A stretch of DNA of 64,000 nucleotides, taken from NCBI GenBank assembly GCA_017642335.1, contig JAGCPF010000037.1:51276-115275 (forward strand). The letters are read 5' to 3'. The notes below the pieces were generated by a model. The model was not told the DNA's origin. It saw only the letters and a program-made list of their open reading frames with translations, and searched no databases. Source of the DNA: Fibrobacter sp. (lineage in GTDB: Bacteria > Fibrobacterota > Fibrobacteria > Fibrobacterales > Fibrobacteraceae). Shown in pieces: positions 1-7,764 of this stretch. Position 1 is the stretch's first letter. Every line of letters starts with the position of its first letter. The position numbers and the translations under genes were made by a program.

Positions 1-1
1 C

Positions 2-256
2 AAGCAGACCAAGACCGAAGAAGAAAAGAACATCGGCTGGGTCGAATTCATCGCTCGCTTCAAGCAGGGCAACGTCACCCGCAACCACCACGAACTCGGC
101 GAGTTCCACAAGGTGGGCGGCGCATGGTTCTTCTACGACGGCCGTGCCGTGAAGCAGGAAACTGTCCGCCACGAAGGTCCCGTCGTTGGCCGCAACGACC
201 CGTGCCCGTGCGGCTCCGGCAAGAAGTACAAGAAGTGCTGCGGCGCTGGCAAGTAA
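2..256 (+). CDS. YchJ-family SEC-C motif protein, C-terminal part
   Basis: Only the last 84 codons are present; the gene begins before the window. The reading frame ends with the SEC-C zinc-binding motif [16 protein letters not shown], preceded by a segment ([11 protein letters not shown]..., then a [18 protein letters not shown] stretch) that resembles the NTF2-like C-terminal half of YchJ/UPF0225 proteins. The SEC-C motif binds zinc through its Cys residues; the function of YchJ proteins is not established. The stop lies 9 nt before the argC start, so the two may be co-transcribed. The same motif also ends SecA, but the preceding residues fit YchJ better. Confidence 0.8.
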   Translation, partial: KQTKTEEEKNIGWVEFIARFKQGNVTRNHHELGEFHKVGGAWFFYDGRAVKQETVRHEGPVVGRNDPCPCGSGKKYKKCCGAGK

Positions 257-265
257 GGAAAAACC

Positions 266-1231
266 ATGTTCAAAGTTTTCGTAGACGGTGAAGCAGGTAC
301 GACTGGCCTGCAGATTTATGAGAGACTCGCGAAGCGCAACGATGTCGAAGTGTTGCGTATTGCTCCCGAATTGCGCAAGGATACCGCCGAGCGCAAGAGG
401 CTCATCAACGAGTCCGATGTCACCTTCCTCTGCCTGCCCGACGCAGCCGCTATCGAAAGTGCCGCCCTCTGCGACAACCCGAACACGTGCGTGATCGACG
501 CCTCGACGGCACACCGCGTGAACCCGGCCTGGACCTACGGCATGCCCGAGCTCTCCGCCGCCCAGCGCGAAGCCATCTCGAAGAGCAAGCGCATCGCGAA
601 CCCCGGTTGCCACGCCTCGGGATTCATCCTCGGCGTGTACCCTCTGGTTGCCGCGGGCATCCTCCCGAAGAGCGCAAACGTTTCCGCCTACAGCATCACC
701 GGTTATTCCGGCGGCGGCAAAAAGCTCATCGCCGAATACGAAGAAACCGCGGCGATGGAACACAAGGCTGGCGAATCAAAGGCCATCATGGCCCCCGCCC
801 CCTATGCTCTTGCACTGGCCCACAAGCATCTCCCCGAGATGAAGAAGTACTGCGAACTCGAGAACACGCCGTTCTTCAACCCGGTACTCGGTCCCTACTA
901 CAAGGGCATGGCCGTGACGGTTTCCATCTTCGCGAACACGCTCACCAAGAAGCTTGACCCCGAAGGCCTCACCGAAGTCCTCGCCAAGCACTACGAAGGT
1001 AGCCGCTTCGTGAAGGTGATGCCCTACGAGGCAGCCCCCGTGCTGTTCAACGGAAGGCTCGACCCGACGGTCTGCAACGACACGAACAACGCCCGCATCC
1101 AGGTCTTCGGCAACAAAGACGTGATGCAGGTGACGACGATTATCGACAACCTGGGCAAGGGCGCAAGCGGCGCCGCCATCCAGAACATGAACATCGCGCT
1201 CGGCCTCGACGAAAGCATCAGTCTCGTTTAA
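266..1231 (+). CDS. argC: N-acetyl-gamma-glutamyl-phosphate reductase (type 2)
   Basis: NADPH-dependent reduction of N-acetylglutamyl-5-phosphate to the semialdehyde, a cytoplasmic step of arginine biosynthesis. The 321-residue length and the N-terminus (FVDGEAGTTGLQIYERL) fit the shorter type 2 ArgC form. The active-site Cys is in NPGCHASGF (about residue 116), and a nucleotide-binding Rossmann segment occupies the first 100 residues. The ATG at 266 is preceded by an AAGGAAA Shine-Dalgarno-like stretch. No other arg gene is visible nearby. Confidence 0.93.
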   Translation: MFKVFVDGEAGTTGLQIYERLAKRNDVEVLRIAPELRKDTAERKRLINESDVTFLCLPDAAAIESAALCDNPNTCVIDASTAHRVNPAWTYGMPELSAAQREAISKSKRIANPGCHASGFILGVYPLVAAGILPKSANVSAYSITGYSGGGKKLIAEYEETAAMEHKAGESKAIMAPAPYALALAHKHLPEMKKYCELENTPFFNPVLGPYYKGMAVTVSIFANTLTKKLDPEGLTEVLAKHYEGSRFVKVMPYEAAPVLFNGRLDPTVCNDTNNARIQVFGNKDVMQVTTIIDNLGKGASGAAIQNMNIALGLDESISLV

Positions 1232-1263
1232 TCTCCCAAACCACCAACCACAAGCCACTCCCC

Positions 1264-2265
1264 ATGTTTTTAGACGAAAAATCAATTGAAGTTCGCTCCG
1301 GCAAGGGCGGTGACGGCATCGTCAGTTTCCACCGCGAAAAGTTCGTGCCCCTGGGCGGACCCGACGGCGGGGACGGCGGGCGTGGCGGTCACGTGATCCT
1401 GCGAGTCAACGAGCAATACTCCACGCTGCTCGACATGGGCAACGCACGCCTTTACAAGGCAGGCAACGGCCAGCCCGGCGGCGCGAAGCGCTGCACAGGG
1501 GCATCGGCCGACGACCTCATCGTGGATGTTCCGCGCGGCACCATCGTCAAGGACGCCGATGGTCGCATCCTCGCCGACCTCACCGAAGCAGGCCAGAAGT
1601 GGATTGCTGCACGCGGCGGCAAGGGTGGCATGGGCAACCAGCATTTCGCCACTCCCAAGGTGCAGGCGCCCCGCAAGTGCACTCCCGGCGAGAAGGGCGA
1701 ACGTCGCGAGCTTTTCCTGGAACTCAAGCTCATGGCCGACGTAGGCCTCGTGGGTTTCCCGAACGCAGGCAAGTCGAGCCTCGTGAACAAGATTTCTAGC
1801 GGTCGCCCGAAAGTCGGCGACTATCCCTTCACCACGCTCGAGCCCGTCCTCGGCATCGTGCAGATGAACGGCCACAGCTTCGTGGTGGCAGACATTCCGG
1901 GACTCCTCGAAGGCGCGAGCGAAGGCAAGGGCCTCGGCCACCAGTTCCTCAAGCACATCGAGCGCACGCACACACTGCTGTTCGTCATCGACGGCTTCGC
2001 CGAGAACGCCTACGAGCAATTCACCGTTCTCAAGGACGAGCTCAAGGCATTCCACCCCAAGCTGGCCCAGAAACCGTATGTCATCGCCCTGAACAAGAGC
2101 GACCTCGGGATAGATGCAGCCATCAAGAAATTCAAGGCCCACAAGGAAAAATTCATCGTCACTTCGGCCCTAAATGGCGACGGATGCCGCGAATTGGCCA
2201 CCGAACTGGACAAGGCAGTCCCCCATAAGCAAAAAAAACGCTCCGGATGGTCATCTAAAGTTTGA
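1264..2265 (+). CDS. obg: Obg-family GTPase
   Basis: Ribosome-associated GTPase involved in late 50S assembly and stress control. The N-terminal Gly-rich Obg fold (about residues 1-157, e.g. GGPDGGDGGRGGHV) is followed by a G domain with G1 GFPNAGKSSL, G3 DIPGLLEGASEGKGLG, G4 NKSD and G5 TSALNGDG. At 333 residues it has no C-terminal OCT extension. It starts 32 nt after argC on the same strand. The basic tail (KQKKRSGWSSKV) is short. Confidence 0.95.
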   Translation: MFLDEKSIEVRSGKGGDGIVSFHREKFVPLGGPDGGDGGRGGHVILRVNEQYSTLLDMGNARLYKAGNGQPGGAKRCTGASADDLIVDVPRGTIVKDADGRILADLTEAGQKWIAARGGKGGMGNQHFATPKVQAPRKCTPGEKGERRELFLELKLMADVGLVGFPNAGKSSLVNKISSGRPKVGDYPFTTLEPVLGIVQMNGHSFVVADIPGLLEGASEGKGLGHQFLKHIERTHTLLFVIDGFAENAYEQFTVLKDELKAFHPKLAQKPYVIALNKSDLGIDAAIKKFKAHKEKFIVTSALNGDGCRELATELDKAVPHKQKKRSGWSSKV

Positions 2266-2290
2266 CTTTTATCCAAAATTTTTATAAATA
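2262..2290 (+). promoter_or_regulatory. Candidate promoter for HU-smpB
   Basis: TTGACT at 2262-2267, overlapping the obg stop, is followed after 17 nt by TAAATA within an AT-rich tract. The HU gene begins 38 nt further on with a CGGAG Shine-Dalgarno. Inferred from sequence only. Confidence 0.4.
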
Positions 2291-2328
2291 TATACAAGTA
2301 AGTTCTTGATTTTTACGGAGTTACGTTA

Positions 2329-2673
2329 ATGGCAGCAGTCAAGGGTAACATTACGAAAAAAGATATCGTCGAAGATATCTCGGCACGTACCGGCCTCACC
2401 CAGGTCGATACCAAGGCTATTGTCGAATGTTTCCTGGACTCCATCATCAAGGCCATGTCCAGCGGGAACAATATCGAAATCCGCGGTTTCGGTCGCTTCA
2501 AAATCAAGGAACGCAAGGAACGCCTCGCCAGGAACCCGCGTACCGGCGAATCCGTGAAAGTCGATGCAGGCATCAAGCCCGTCTTCGAAGCCAGCCGCGA
2601 ACTTACCAAGCTCTTGAACGATGTCGTTTCGGACGTCATTCCCGAAGAGATGACCACGCGTACCGATGGCTAG
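2329..2673 (+). CDS. HU/IHF-family DNA-binding protein
   Basis: Small nucleoid protein that bends DNA as a dimer. The 114 residues contain the family signature GFGRFKIKERKERLARNPRTGE (positions about 47-68) with the Arg-Asn-Pro beta-arm, an N-terminal helical dimerisation region and a C-terminal extension of about 15 residues beyond a typical HU. The longer tail and arm are closer to IHF-like members than to HU itself. The Shine-Dalgarno is ACGGAG, 9 nt before ATG. The stop overlaps the start of smpB by 8 nt, indicating translational coupling. Confidence 0.92.
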   Translation: MAAVKGNITKKDIVEDISARTGLTQVDTKAIVECFLDSIIKAMSSGNNIEIRGFGRFKIKERKERLARNPRTGESVKVDAGIKPVFEASRELTKLLNDVVSDVIPEEMTTRTDG

Positions 2674-3136
2674 CAAAGAATCGAAAACTCCCGTAATCCA
2701 GAACCGCAAGGCCAATCACCTCTATTTCGTCGACGAGACGTTTGAAGTGGGTATTATGCTCATTGGCTCCGAAATCAAGTCCATCCGCGATGGCAAGTGT
2801 ACCCTAGGCGAAGCCTGGGTCGACATCACCGAAGACAAGAACGAACTCTGGCTCGTCGGGGCGCATATCGACGAATACCTATTCGCGAACCGGTTCAACC
2901 ATTTCCCCGCCCGCCGCCGCAAACTGCTCGCGCACGTCCACGAAATACAGAAAATGCGCAAGGCGAAGGAACAGAAGGGCTGCACCATCGTTCCGCTCAA
3001 AATGTATTTTAAAAATCGAATTGCAAAACTTGAAGTAGGAATATGCCGAGGCAAGGATCAACGCGACAAGCGACAGGATATCATCAATCGCGACGCCAAG
3101 ATGGAAATCGCGCGCATTGCAAAAGCCCGTCGCTAA
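2666..3136 (+). CDS. smpB: SsrA-binding protein SmpB
   Basis: Binds tmRNA and delivers it to stalled ribosomes for trans-translation. The 156 residues show the SmpB signatures NRKANHLYFVDETFEVGI, GSEIKSIRDG and KLYFKNRIAKLE-like (LKMYFKNRIAKLEVGICRGK), then a basic C-terminal helix (KDQRDKRQDIINRD...ARIAKARR) that enters the mRNA channel. It overlaps the HU gene by 8 nt and is followed immediately by the amidase gene. No tmRNA gene was found in this window. Confidence 0.95.
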   Translation: MASKESKTPVIQNRKANHLYFVDETFEVGIMLIGSEIKSIRDGKCTLGEAWVDITEDKNELWLVGAHIDEYLFANRFNHFPARRRKLLAHVHEIQKMRKAKEQKGCTIVPLKMYFKNRIAKLEVGICRGKDQRDKRQDIINRDAKMEIARIAKARR

Positions 3137-3138
3137 TT

Positions 3139-4236
3139 TTGGCTTTGTTGCTGATGGTCTGCTGGACATTCGCGCTAGCAGACACTAGCGGGCGTGTCGA
3201 CGCCGAGACGGCGGCAAAGGACCACGGCCTCTCGTTCCACTGGTTCCCCGTCCAAAAAACATTCATCCTCGAAAAGGCGAAAGACACAGTACGCTTCGCC
3301 ATAGACATGCCCTTCGCCACGTACAAGGGCAAGTCCATCGAACTTTCCAAAGCCCCCGTCATGGAGAACGGGCACATTCTGATCGTCGCGGCAGACATCG
3401 CCAAGATCCTCGGCACGCAGTCCGCCAAGGCTGCCGAGACAAAAACACCCGAGACCAAGGCTCCCGAGAAGCCGGCGCAGAACGTCGCCAAGTCCAAGAA
3501 CGAAACGGCCGGCACACGTGAAGTCCGCACCATCGTCATCGACCCCGGACACGGAGGCAAGGACCCCGGTGCGCAGGGCAAGAAGGCAAACGAAAAAGAC
3601 ATCGTCCTCGCCGTCGCCAAGCTACTGCGCACCGAACTCGAAAAGGAAGGATTCAACGTCAAGCTCACCCGCGAAAAAGACGTGTTCATCGAACTCGGCG
3701 AACGCGCGAACCTCGCCAACAAGTGGGACGGCGACCTGTTCGTGAGCCTGCACTGCAACGCCATCGACGCGAACGCCGAACGCAAGAAAATCATTCACGG
3801 CTACCACTTCTACGTGCTCCGCGCTCCGGAAAGCGAAGAAGACAAAGCCATAGCCCGCCGCGAAAACAAGGTGGCCACGCTCTACGGAGAGAAGAACGCC
3901 AAGGAAGAACTCTCCCCCCTCGAATGGTTCAAGCTCGAAGCCCGCCTAGAGAAGTACAAGCAGAACAGTTACATGTTCACCGAAGAGTTGCTGAAGAGTT
4001 TTGATGGCGGAAAGATTGTCAAGCAGGCGAACGGCGTGGGCGGTGCCGGATTCATGGTCCTCGTCGGCGCGATGATGCCTGCCGTGCTCATCGAACTGGG
4101 ATTCATCAGCAACCTCGAAGACGAAGCCTACATGATGACGGCCAAGGGACAGCAAGACCTGGCCGAACGCGTTGCCAAGGCGGTCACCAACTACAAAGCC
4201 GCAGTGCATAGCTACCGAGAAACCCTCGGACACTAG
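3139..4236 (+). CDS. N-acetylmuramoyl-L-alanine amidase (Amidase_3)
   Basis: Zinc amidase that cleaves the stem peptide from peptidoglycan. The catalytic domain (from about 3525) shows zinc ligands in DPGHGGKDPG and in a downstream Glu (ANEKD), then SLHCNA and the catalytic Glu in VLIELGFISN. A signal-like segment (LALLLMVCWTFALA) and an AMIN-like or linker region with Lys/Pro/Ala repeats precede it, so the protein is exported. The start is uncertain: the frame is open from an ATG at 3043 but that would overlap smpB by 94 nt; TTG at 3139 keeps most of the hydrophobic leader and the next ATG is at 3154. It converges on the next gene with abutting stops. Confidence 0.88.
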   Translation: MALLLMVCWTFALADTSGRVDAETAAKDHGLSFHWFPVQKTFILEKAKDTVRFAIDMPFATYKGKSIELSKAPVMENGHILIVAADIAKILGTQSAKAAETKTPETKAPEKPAQNVAKSKNETAGTREVRTIVIDPGHGGKDPGAQGKKANEKDIVLAVAKLLRTELEKEGFNVKLTREKDVFIELGERANLANKWDGDLFVSLHCNAIDANAERKKIIHGYHFYVLRAPESEEDKAIARRENKVATLYGEKNAKEELSPLEWFKLEARLEKYKQNSYMFTEELLKSFDGGKIVKQANGVGGAGFMVLVGAMMPAVLIELGFISNLEDEAYMMTAKGQQDLAERVAKAVTNYKAAVHSYRETLGH

Positions 4237-5049
4237 CTACTTCACCATCATCGTATTCGTAAAACCAGTTACCTTGTCGTACTTGAGCAAGAACACGTAC
4301 GAACTCGTTTGTATGTACTGAACCGGAGCCCACTGTTTTGTAATGTGGAACTGGGCGTAATCTGTTTCGGAAGGAAGCTTGTCGTTTGACGACGTGCGCA
4401 TGAGCATGTTGCTCTGCTTGACTTTTTCGAACTTTATCGCCACAGGCCCGTTGTGCAATTTTTCGATAGTCCATTCCTGCGAATCGCTTGAGGAAAGCCT
4501 AAAACATCCACCAAACACGAGGTAGTCGTTCGTGGAACCGGGAATGAAGTAAACCGTGTACCCGCTGTCGTTTTCCATGATGTACGAGTTGTAGACGATA
4601 TTTAGTTTATCTGTATAAAGATTGAAACGACGGTTTGCAGAATTGTTCGCTTTCACGAGGCCAAGCAACCGATCGTCATCTATCGCCTTTTCAACAAAAT
4701 CCTTGGTCAAGCGTCCATCCTTGAAATCAACACGCGCGACTTGAATATAGCGGTCATCCTGATAGCCATAGAAAACGGCATAGCCGTCCTGGGTATCGCC
4801 CTGCGCCACATAGCCTTCGATTTTATCGAGCGCCGAAGGGTTAATGTTAGTGACGACAGAATCGGAAGCTACCCAGGCAACTCTATCTTGCGATGCAATG
4901 GAAGCACCGAGCGCCTGGCGTTTTTCAATAATCCTGAAATTTTCGGCATCAAGAGCGGTGATGGAACGAGCCTGTCCCTGCACGCCTTTGTTGGAGGCAC
5001 AACCAGAAATAAGGAGCATCAGCGCCAATGCAGACAGGACTATTTTCAT
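4237..5049 (-). CDS. Predicted lipoprotein, paralogue of the next upstream gene
   Basis: Unknown function. The ATG at 5049 gives a lipoprotein signal (MKIVLSALALMLLISGCASN) with lipobox ISGC, and a GGAAGG Shine-Dalgarno precedes it; an in-frame TTG at 5070 would add seven residues. The body shares several blocks with the neighbour at 5194-6036: VAWVASDS, YNSYIMENDSGYTVYFIPG and a C-terminal YIQTSSYVFLL. Neither matches a family I recognise. A TATATTTG -10-like element lies about 20 nt upstream of the ATG, so this copy probably has its own promoter. Confidence 0.75.
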   Translation of the reverse strand: MKIVLSALALMLLISGCASNKGVQGQARSITALDAENFRIIEKRQALGASIASQDRVAWVASDSVVTNINPSALDKIEGYVAQGDTQDGYAVFYGYQDDRYIQVARVDFKDGRLTKDFVEKAIDDDRLLGLVKANNSANRRFNLYTDKLNIVYNSYIMENDSGYTVYFIPGSTNDYLVFGGCFRLSSSDSQEWTIEKLHNGPVAIKFEKVKQSNMLMRTSSNDKLPSETDYAQFHITKQWAPVQYIQTSSYVFLLKYDKVTGFTNTMMVK

Positions 5050-5193
5050 GTAAGTATACACCTTCCACAAATATAAAAAAAAACAGCCCTGTTATGCACT
5101 AGGTAAAAAAGTATCAAAAATAAATTTACAATTCTTCGTGAAAAGCCTGATTGATTAAACAAACCGTCCAATGGCTAACAAAGAAAAGGCAAA

Positions 5194-6036
5194 TTATTTT
5201 GCAACCATAATGGACATTTGACCTTTATTATCTCTCGCCAACAATATCGTATACTTTTTTGTCTGGATAATTTGTCGGGGAGCGGCATTCCACGTAATGT
5301 AGTACTGAGCAAAATCTGCTTCGTTCAGCAAGTCCCCCATTGACGATGTGCGAGCACCAACATTATCACCTGTAATGTCTTTCCATTTCAAGGGAACAGG
5401 ACTCTTGTGAAGCAATTCCAGGTTCCATGAGTTTTCCCCCATCGATAGTTTTACGGCGCCGCCATAAACGGCATATTCCCCTGTAGTCGCGGGCATGGCA
5501 TAGTAAGTATATTTACCATCTTTTTCTAGAATGTACGAGTTGTACCTGATATTCAGCCTTGCACTGGAATTATTGAAAAAGGTATTTGCGGAATCGTTCA
5601 TTTTCACCAGATCATAAATCATTCCTTCCGAGATATCAATCTTTCCAAGGGACCGATTTACTGCACCGCCTACAAAATCATAGCGGGCAATTTGCACAAA
5701 CCCAGAATCGGTCTTTCCGTAAAAAAGACAAAATCCGTCATCCACGTTTCCTTGAGCCACCCAACCACTCAGTTCACGCAACCGGGACTCCGGAAAGTCC
5801 ACACTGATTGAATCCGAAGCAATCCAGGCAAGTCCATCCTGCATAGCCAATGCCAATCCTATTTGTGCAAGGGAATCCATCGTCCTGAATTCAGCCGCAT
5901 GCATAGCCTGTTCAGCAGGAGTCGGATCGCTCAAATTGATACGATCCGGGAAAGGCCCGTTATTGTGACCGGCACACGCAAACAAAATTGCGGAAAAAGA
6001 AATTGCAAGCAACAGGAAAAAGGGATTCTTGTTCAC
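5194..6036 (-). CDS. Predicted lipoprotein, paralogue of the downstream gene
   Basis: Unknown function. A GTG start at 6036 is supported by a strong GGAGG 4 nt upstream. The signal peptide ends in a lipobox-like LFACAG (Cys about residue 21). Blocks shared with 4237-5049 include LAWIASDSI, LNIRYNSYILEKDGKYTYYAMP and IIQTKKYTILL; the two proteins are about the same length (280 and 270 residues), which suggests a tandem duplication that has diverged strongly. A TATATTGA element lies upstream. About 145 nt separate the two copies with no other feature visible. Confidence 0.75.
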   Translation of the reverse strand: MNKNPFFLLLAISFSAILFACAGHNNGPFPDRINLSDPTPAEQAMHAAEFRTMDSLAQIGLALAMQDGLAWIASDSISVDFPESRLRELSGWVAQGNVDDGFCLFYGKTDSGFVQIARYDFVGGAVNRSLGKIDISEGMIYDLVKMNDSANTFFNNSSARLNIRYNSYILEKDGKYTYYAMPATTGEYAVYGGAVKLSMGENSWNLELLHKSPVPLKWKDITGDNVGARTSSMGDLLNEADFAQYYITWNAAPRQIIQTKKYTILLARDNKGQMSIMVAK

Positions 6037-6067
6037 GAGGCCTCCATTAATCTGTTCTAAATCAATA

Positions 6068-6101
6068 TAAAAAAACCGATTGCATTGCGCAACCGGTTTT
6101 C
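6068..6101 (-). terminator. Intrinsic terminator, downstream of yebC
   Basis: On the minus strand the stem AACCGGTTG pairs with CAATCGGTT around a short CGCAATG loop and is followed by seven T. It sits about 80 nt after the yebC stop, just before the lipoprotein gene. Confidence 0.75.
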
Positions 6102-6128
6102 AAACGAATCAAGATGACACGAGCACTC

Positions 6129-6177
6129 GCCTCTCGTCTCTCGTCTGTAGCGAGCGAAGCGAGCGTTCTCTCGTCTA
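6129..6177. repeat. CTCGTCT-type dispersed repeat
   Basis: Low-complexity segment made of repeated CTCTCGTCT units around a GCGAGCGAAGCGAGCG core, directly after the yebC stop. Very similar CGTCTTTCGTCT units occur at 10203-10225 and inside the gene at 60348-61142, so it belongs to a dispersed family. Confidence 0.6.
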
Positions 6178-6921
6178 TTATTCCGCGTCCATGTCCGCTT
6201 CGTCAATTTCGGCGTTGTGGTACACGTCCTGGACGTCGTCGTGGTCTTCGAACTTGTCGATGAGCTTGAGAAGCTTCTGGGCATCGTCGTGACCGAGCTT
6301 CACCGGGTCGTTGGCGACGTAGGTGATTTCAGCGCTCATCATTTCGATGTTGGCTGCTTCGAGGGCCTTGGACACAGCGTCGAAAGCTTCGGGGCTGGTG
6401 GAGATTTCATGCACGCCGTCTTCGGTCGTCATGTCTTCGGCACCGGCTTCGAGCACGAGGTCCATTACCTGGTCTTCGGGATACTTTTCAGCATCGACGA
6501 CAATCACACCCTTGTAGGTGAAAGCCCAGGACACGGAACCGGATTCGCCCATGGAACCGTTGTTCTTGTTGAAGATGTTGCGGATTTCGGCAACGGTACG
6601 GACCTTGTTGTCGGTCATGCACTGCACCATGATGGCGATGCCACCCGGGCCGCGTCCTTCGTACAGCGGCTCCGTCATTTCGGTACCGGAGTTGGCACCC
6701 GTACCCTTGGCAATGGCGCTTTCGATGTTCTTGGTCGGCAAGCTCTGGCTCTTAGACTTGAGGATTGCCGCACGCAGGCGCGGGTTCGCGTCGGGGTTGC
6801 CGCCGCCGAGCTTGGCAGCGATGGAAATTTCCTTGATCAACTTGTTCCAAGCCTTGGCGCGAGCGACGTCAGTCTTGGCTTTCTTGCGTTTGGTGGTGGC
6901 CCATTTGGAGTGACCGGACAT
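6178..6921 (-). CDS. YebC/PmpR-family regulator
   Basis: Member of the YebC/PmpR (TACO1-like) family, whose members act as DNA-binding regulators or as translation factors that help ribosomes through proline-rich stretches. The N-terminus MSGHSKWATTKRKKAKTDVARAK and the block ANSGTEMTEPLYEGRGPGG are diagnostic, and the 247-residue length is normal. The C-terminus is very acidic (DEADMDAE). Shine-Dalgarno GAGG lies 7 nt before the ATG. It follows the 6964-7731 gene by 42 nt. Confidence 0.95.
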   Translation of the reverse strand: MSGHSKWATTKRKKAKTDVARAKAWNKLIKEISIAAKLGGGNPDANPRLRAAILKSKSQSLPTKNIESAIAKGTGANSGTEMTEPLYEGRGPGGIAIMVQCMTDNKVRTVAEIRNIFNKNNGSMGESGSVSWAFTYKGVIVVDAEKYPEDQVMDLVLEAGAEDMTTEDGVHEISTSPEAFDAVSKALEAANIEMMSAEITYVANDPVKLGHDDAQKLLKLIDKFEDHDDVQDVYHNAEIDEADMDAE

Positions 6922-6963
6922 AGATTACCTCAAATATTCAGGTTTTTGGATTTTTAGTGAAAC

Positions 6964-7731
6964 TTATTCTCTTCTTTTCTTTTTTTTCTTTTTCTTCGGC
7001 TTCGACTCTGCAGACTTTGGTACTGCGTTTTTCGCCTTCATCTGGCAGCGACGCTTTTCTTTCACCGTCATATCCGGATCGTCGCATTCGTCAACAATCT
7101 TTTTCTTGGACTTTTTGCCCTTCTTGGACTTCTTCGCAGCCATCTTGGCTTCGCGTTCCGCTTCTTCAGCGGCAGCAGCTTCCTCAGCAGCCCTCTGCAT
7201 TTCAATCAGGGACTTCTTCGTCAGCGGATTAGCCGAAGCCTTGGTGATTTCGCGGTCGTACTTGCCTTTCCAGATTTTACCGAGCAACGTACCAGAAGAT
7301 TGTGCATCATTGAATGCACTCATCGCCCAGTCGTCGTTTGCAGGAGGCAAAAGGGTAAATTTCAAGTTGCGGATTTTCGTCGGTTCATCCTCAAAGAAAA
7401 GCATCATGTCGAAAAGCCCGACCTGGTATTCCTGGCCGTCCGTACCCGACGTCGCCGACGGGACATAAGCAAGCACGGCATAGAGATCACCGTCGAAAAG
7501 GGCATTGATAAGCATGTCCGGATCGCCGCCGGGAGCAGCAACCTCACCTTCGGCCTTGAAGGCCCAAGGTGCAGCAACGATATCCAACATAAACTTGTGG
7601 TAACCGTTTTTTGCCTTTTTCAACTTGACCAAGGCACCCGAGAAAGCCTGAAATTCCGGCTTAATGGAGCTGTCCTGGGCATAGCCCAGCAACGCGCACG
7701 CCATGACAATGATGCTTATGAGTTTTTTCAT
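6964..7731 (-). CDS. Exported protein with poly-Lys tail, unknown function
   Basis: I do not recognise a family. The N-terminus (MKKLISIIVMACALLGYAQ) is a signal peptide, probably cleaved after GYA. Residues 20-175 form a soluble domain; from about 185 the sequence becomes an Ala/Glu helix (EEAAAAEEAEREAKMAAKK) and then a strongly basic tail of Lys clusters ending KKKKKKKRRE. Two Cys (DECDDP and RRCQMK) lie between Lys clusters. A basic tail of this type could bind nucleic acid or anionic polymers, but that is inference. It lies 33 nt downstream of the phosphohexomutase gene. Confidence 0.7.
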   Translation of the reverse strand: MKKLISIIVMACALLGYAQDSSIKPEFQAFSGALVKLKKAKNGYHKFMLDIVAAPWAFKAEGEVAAPGGDPDMLINALFDGDLYAVLAYVPSATSGTDGQEYQVGLFDMMLFFEDEPTKIRNLKFTLLPPANDDWAMSAFNDAQSSGTLLGKIWKGKYDREITKASANPLTKKSLIEMQRAAEEAAAAEEAEREAKMAAKKSKKGKKSKKKIVDECDDPDMTVKEKRRCQMKAKNAVPKSAESKPKKKKKKKRRE

Positions 7732-7764
7732 GATTCCAACGATCCTATTCCATTATATGCAACT

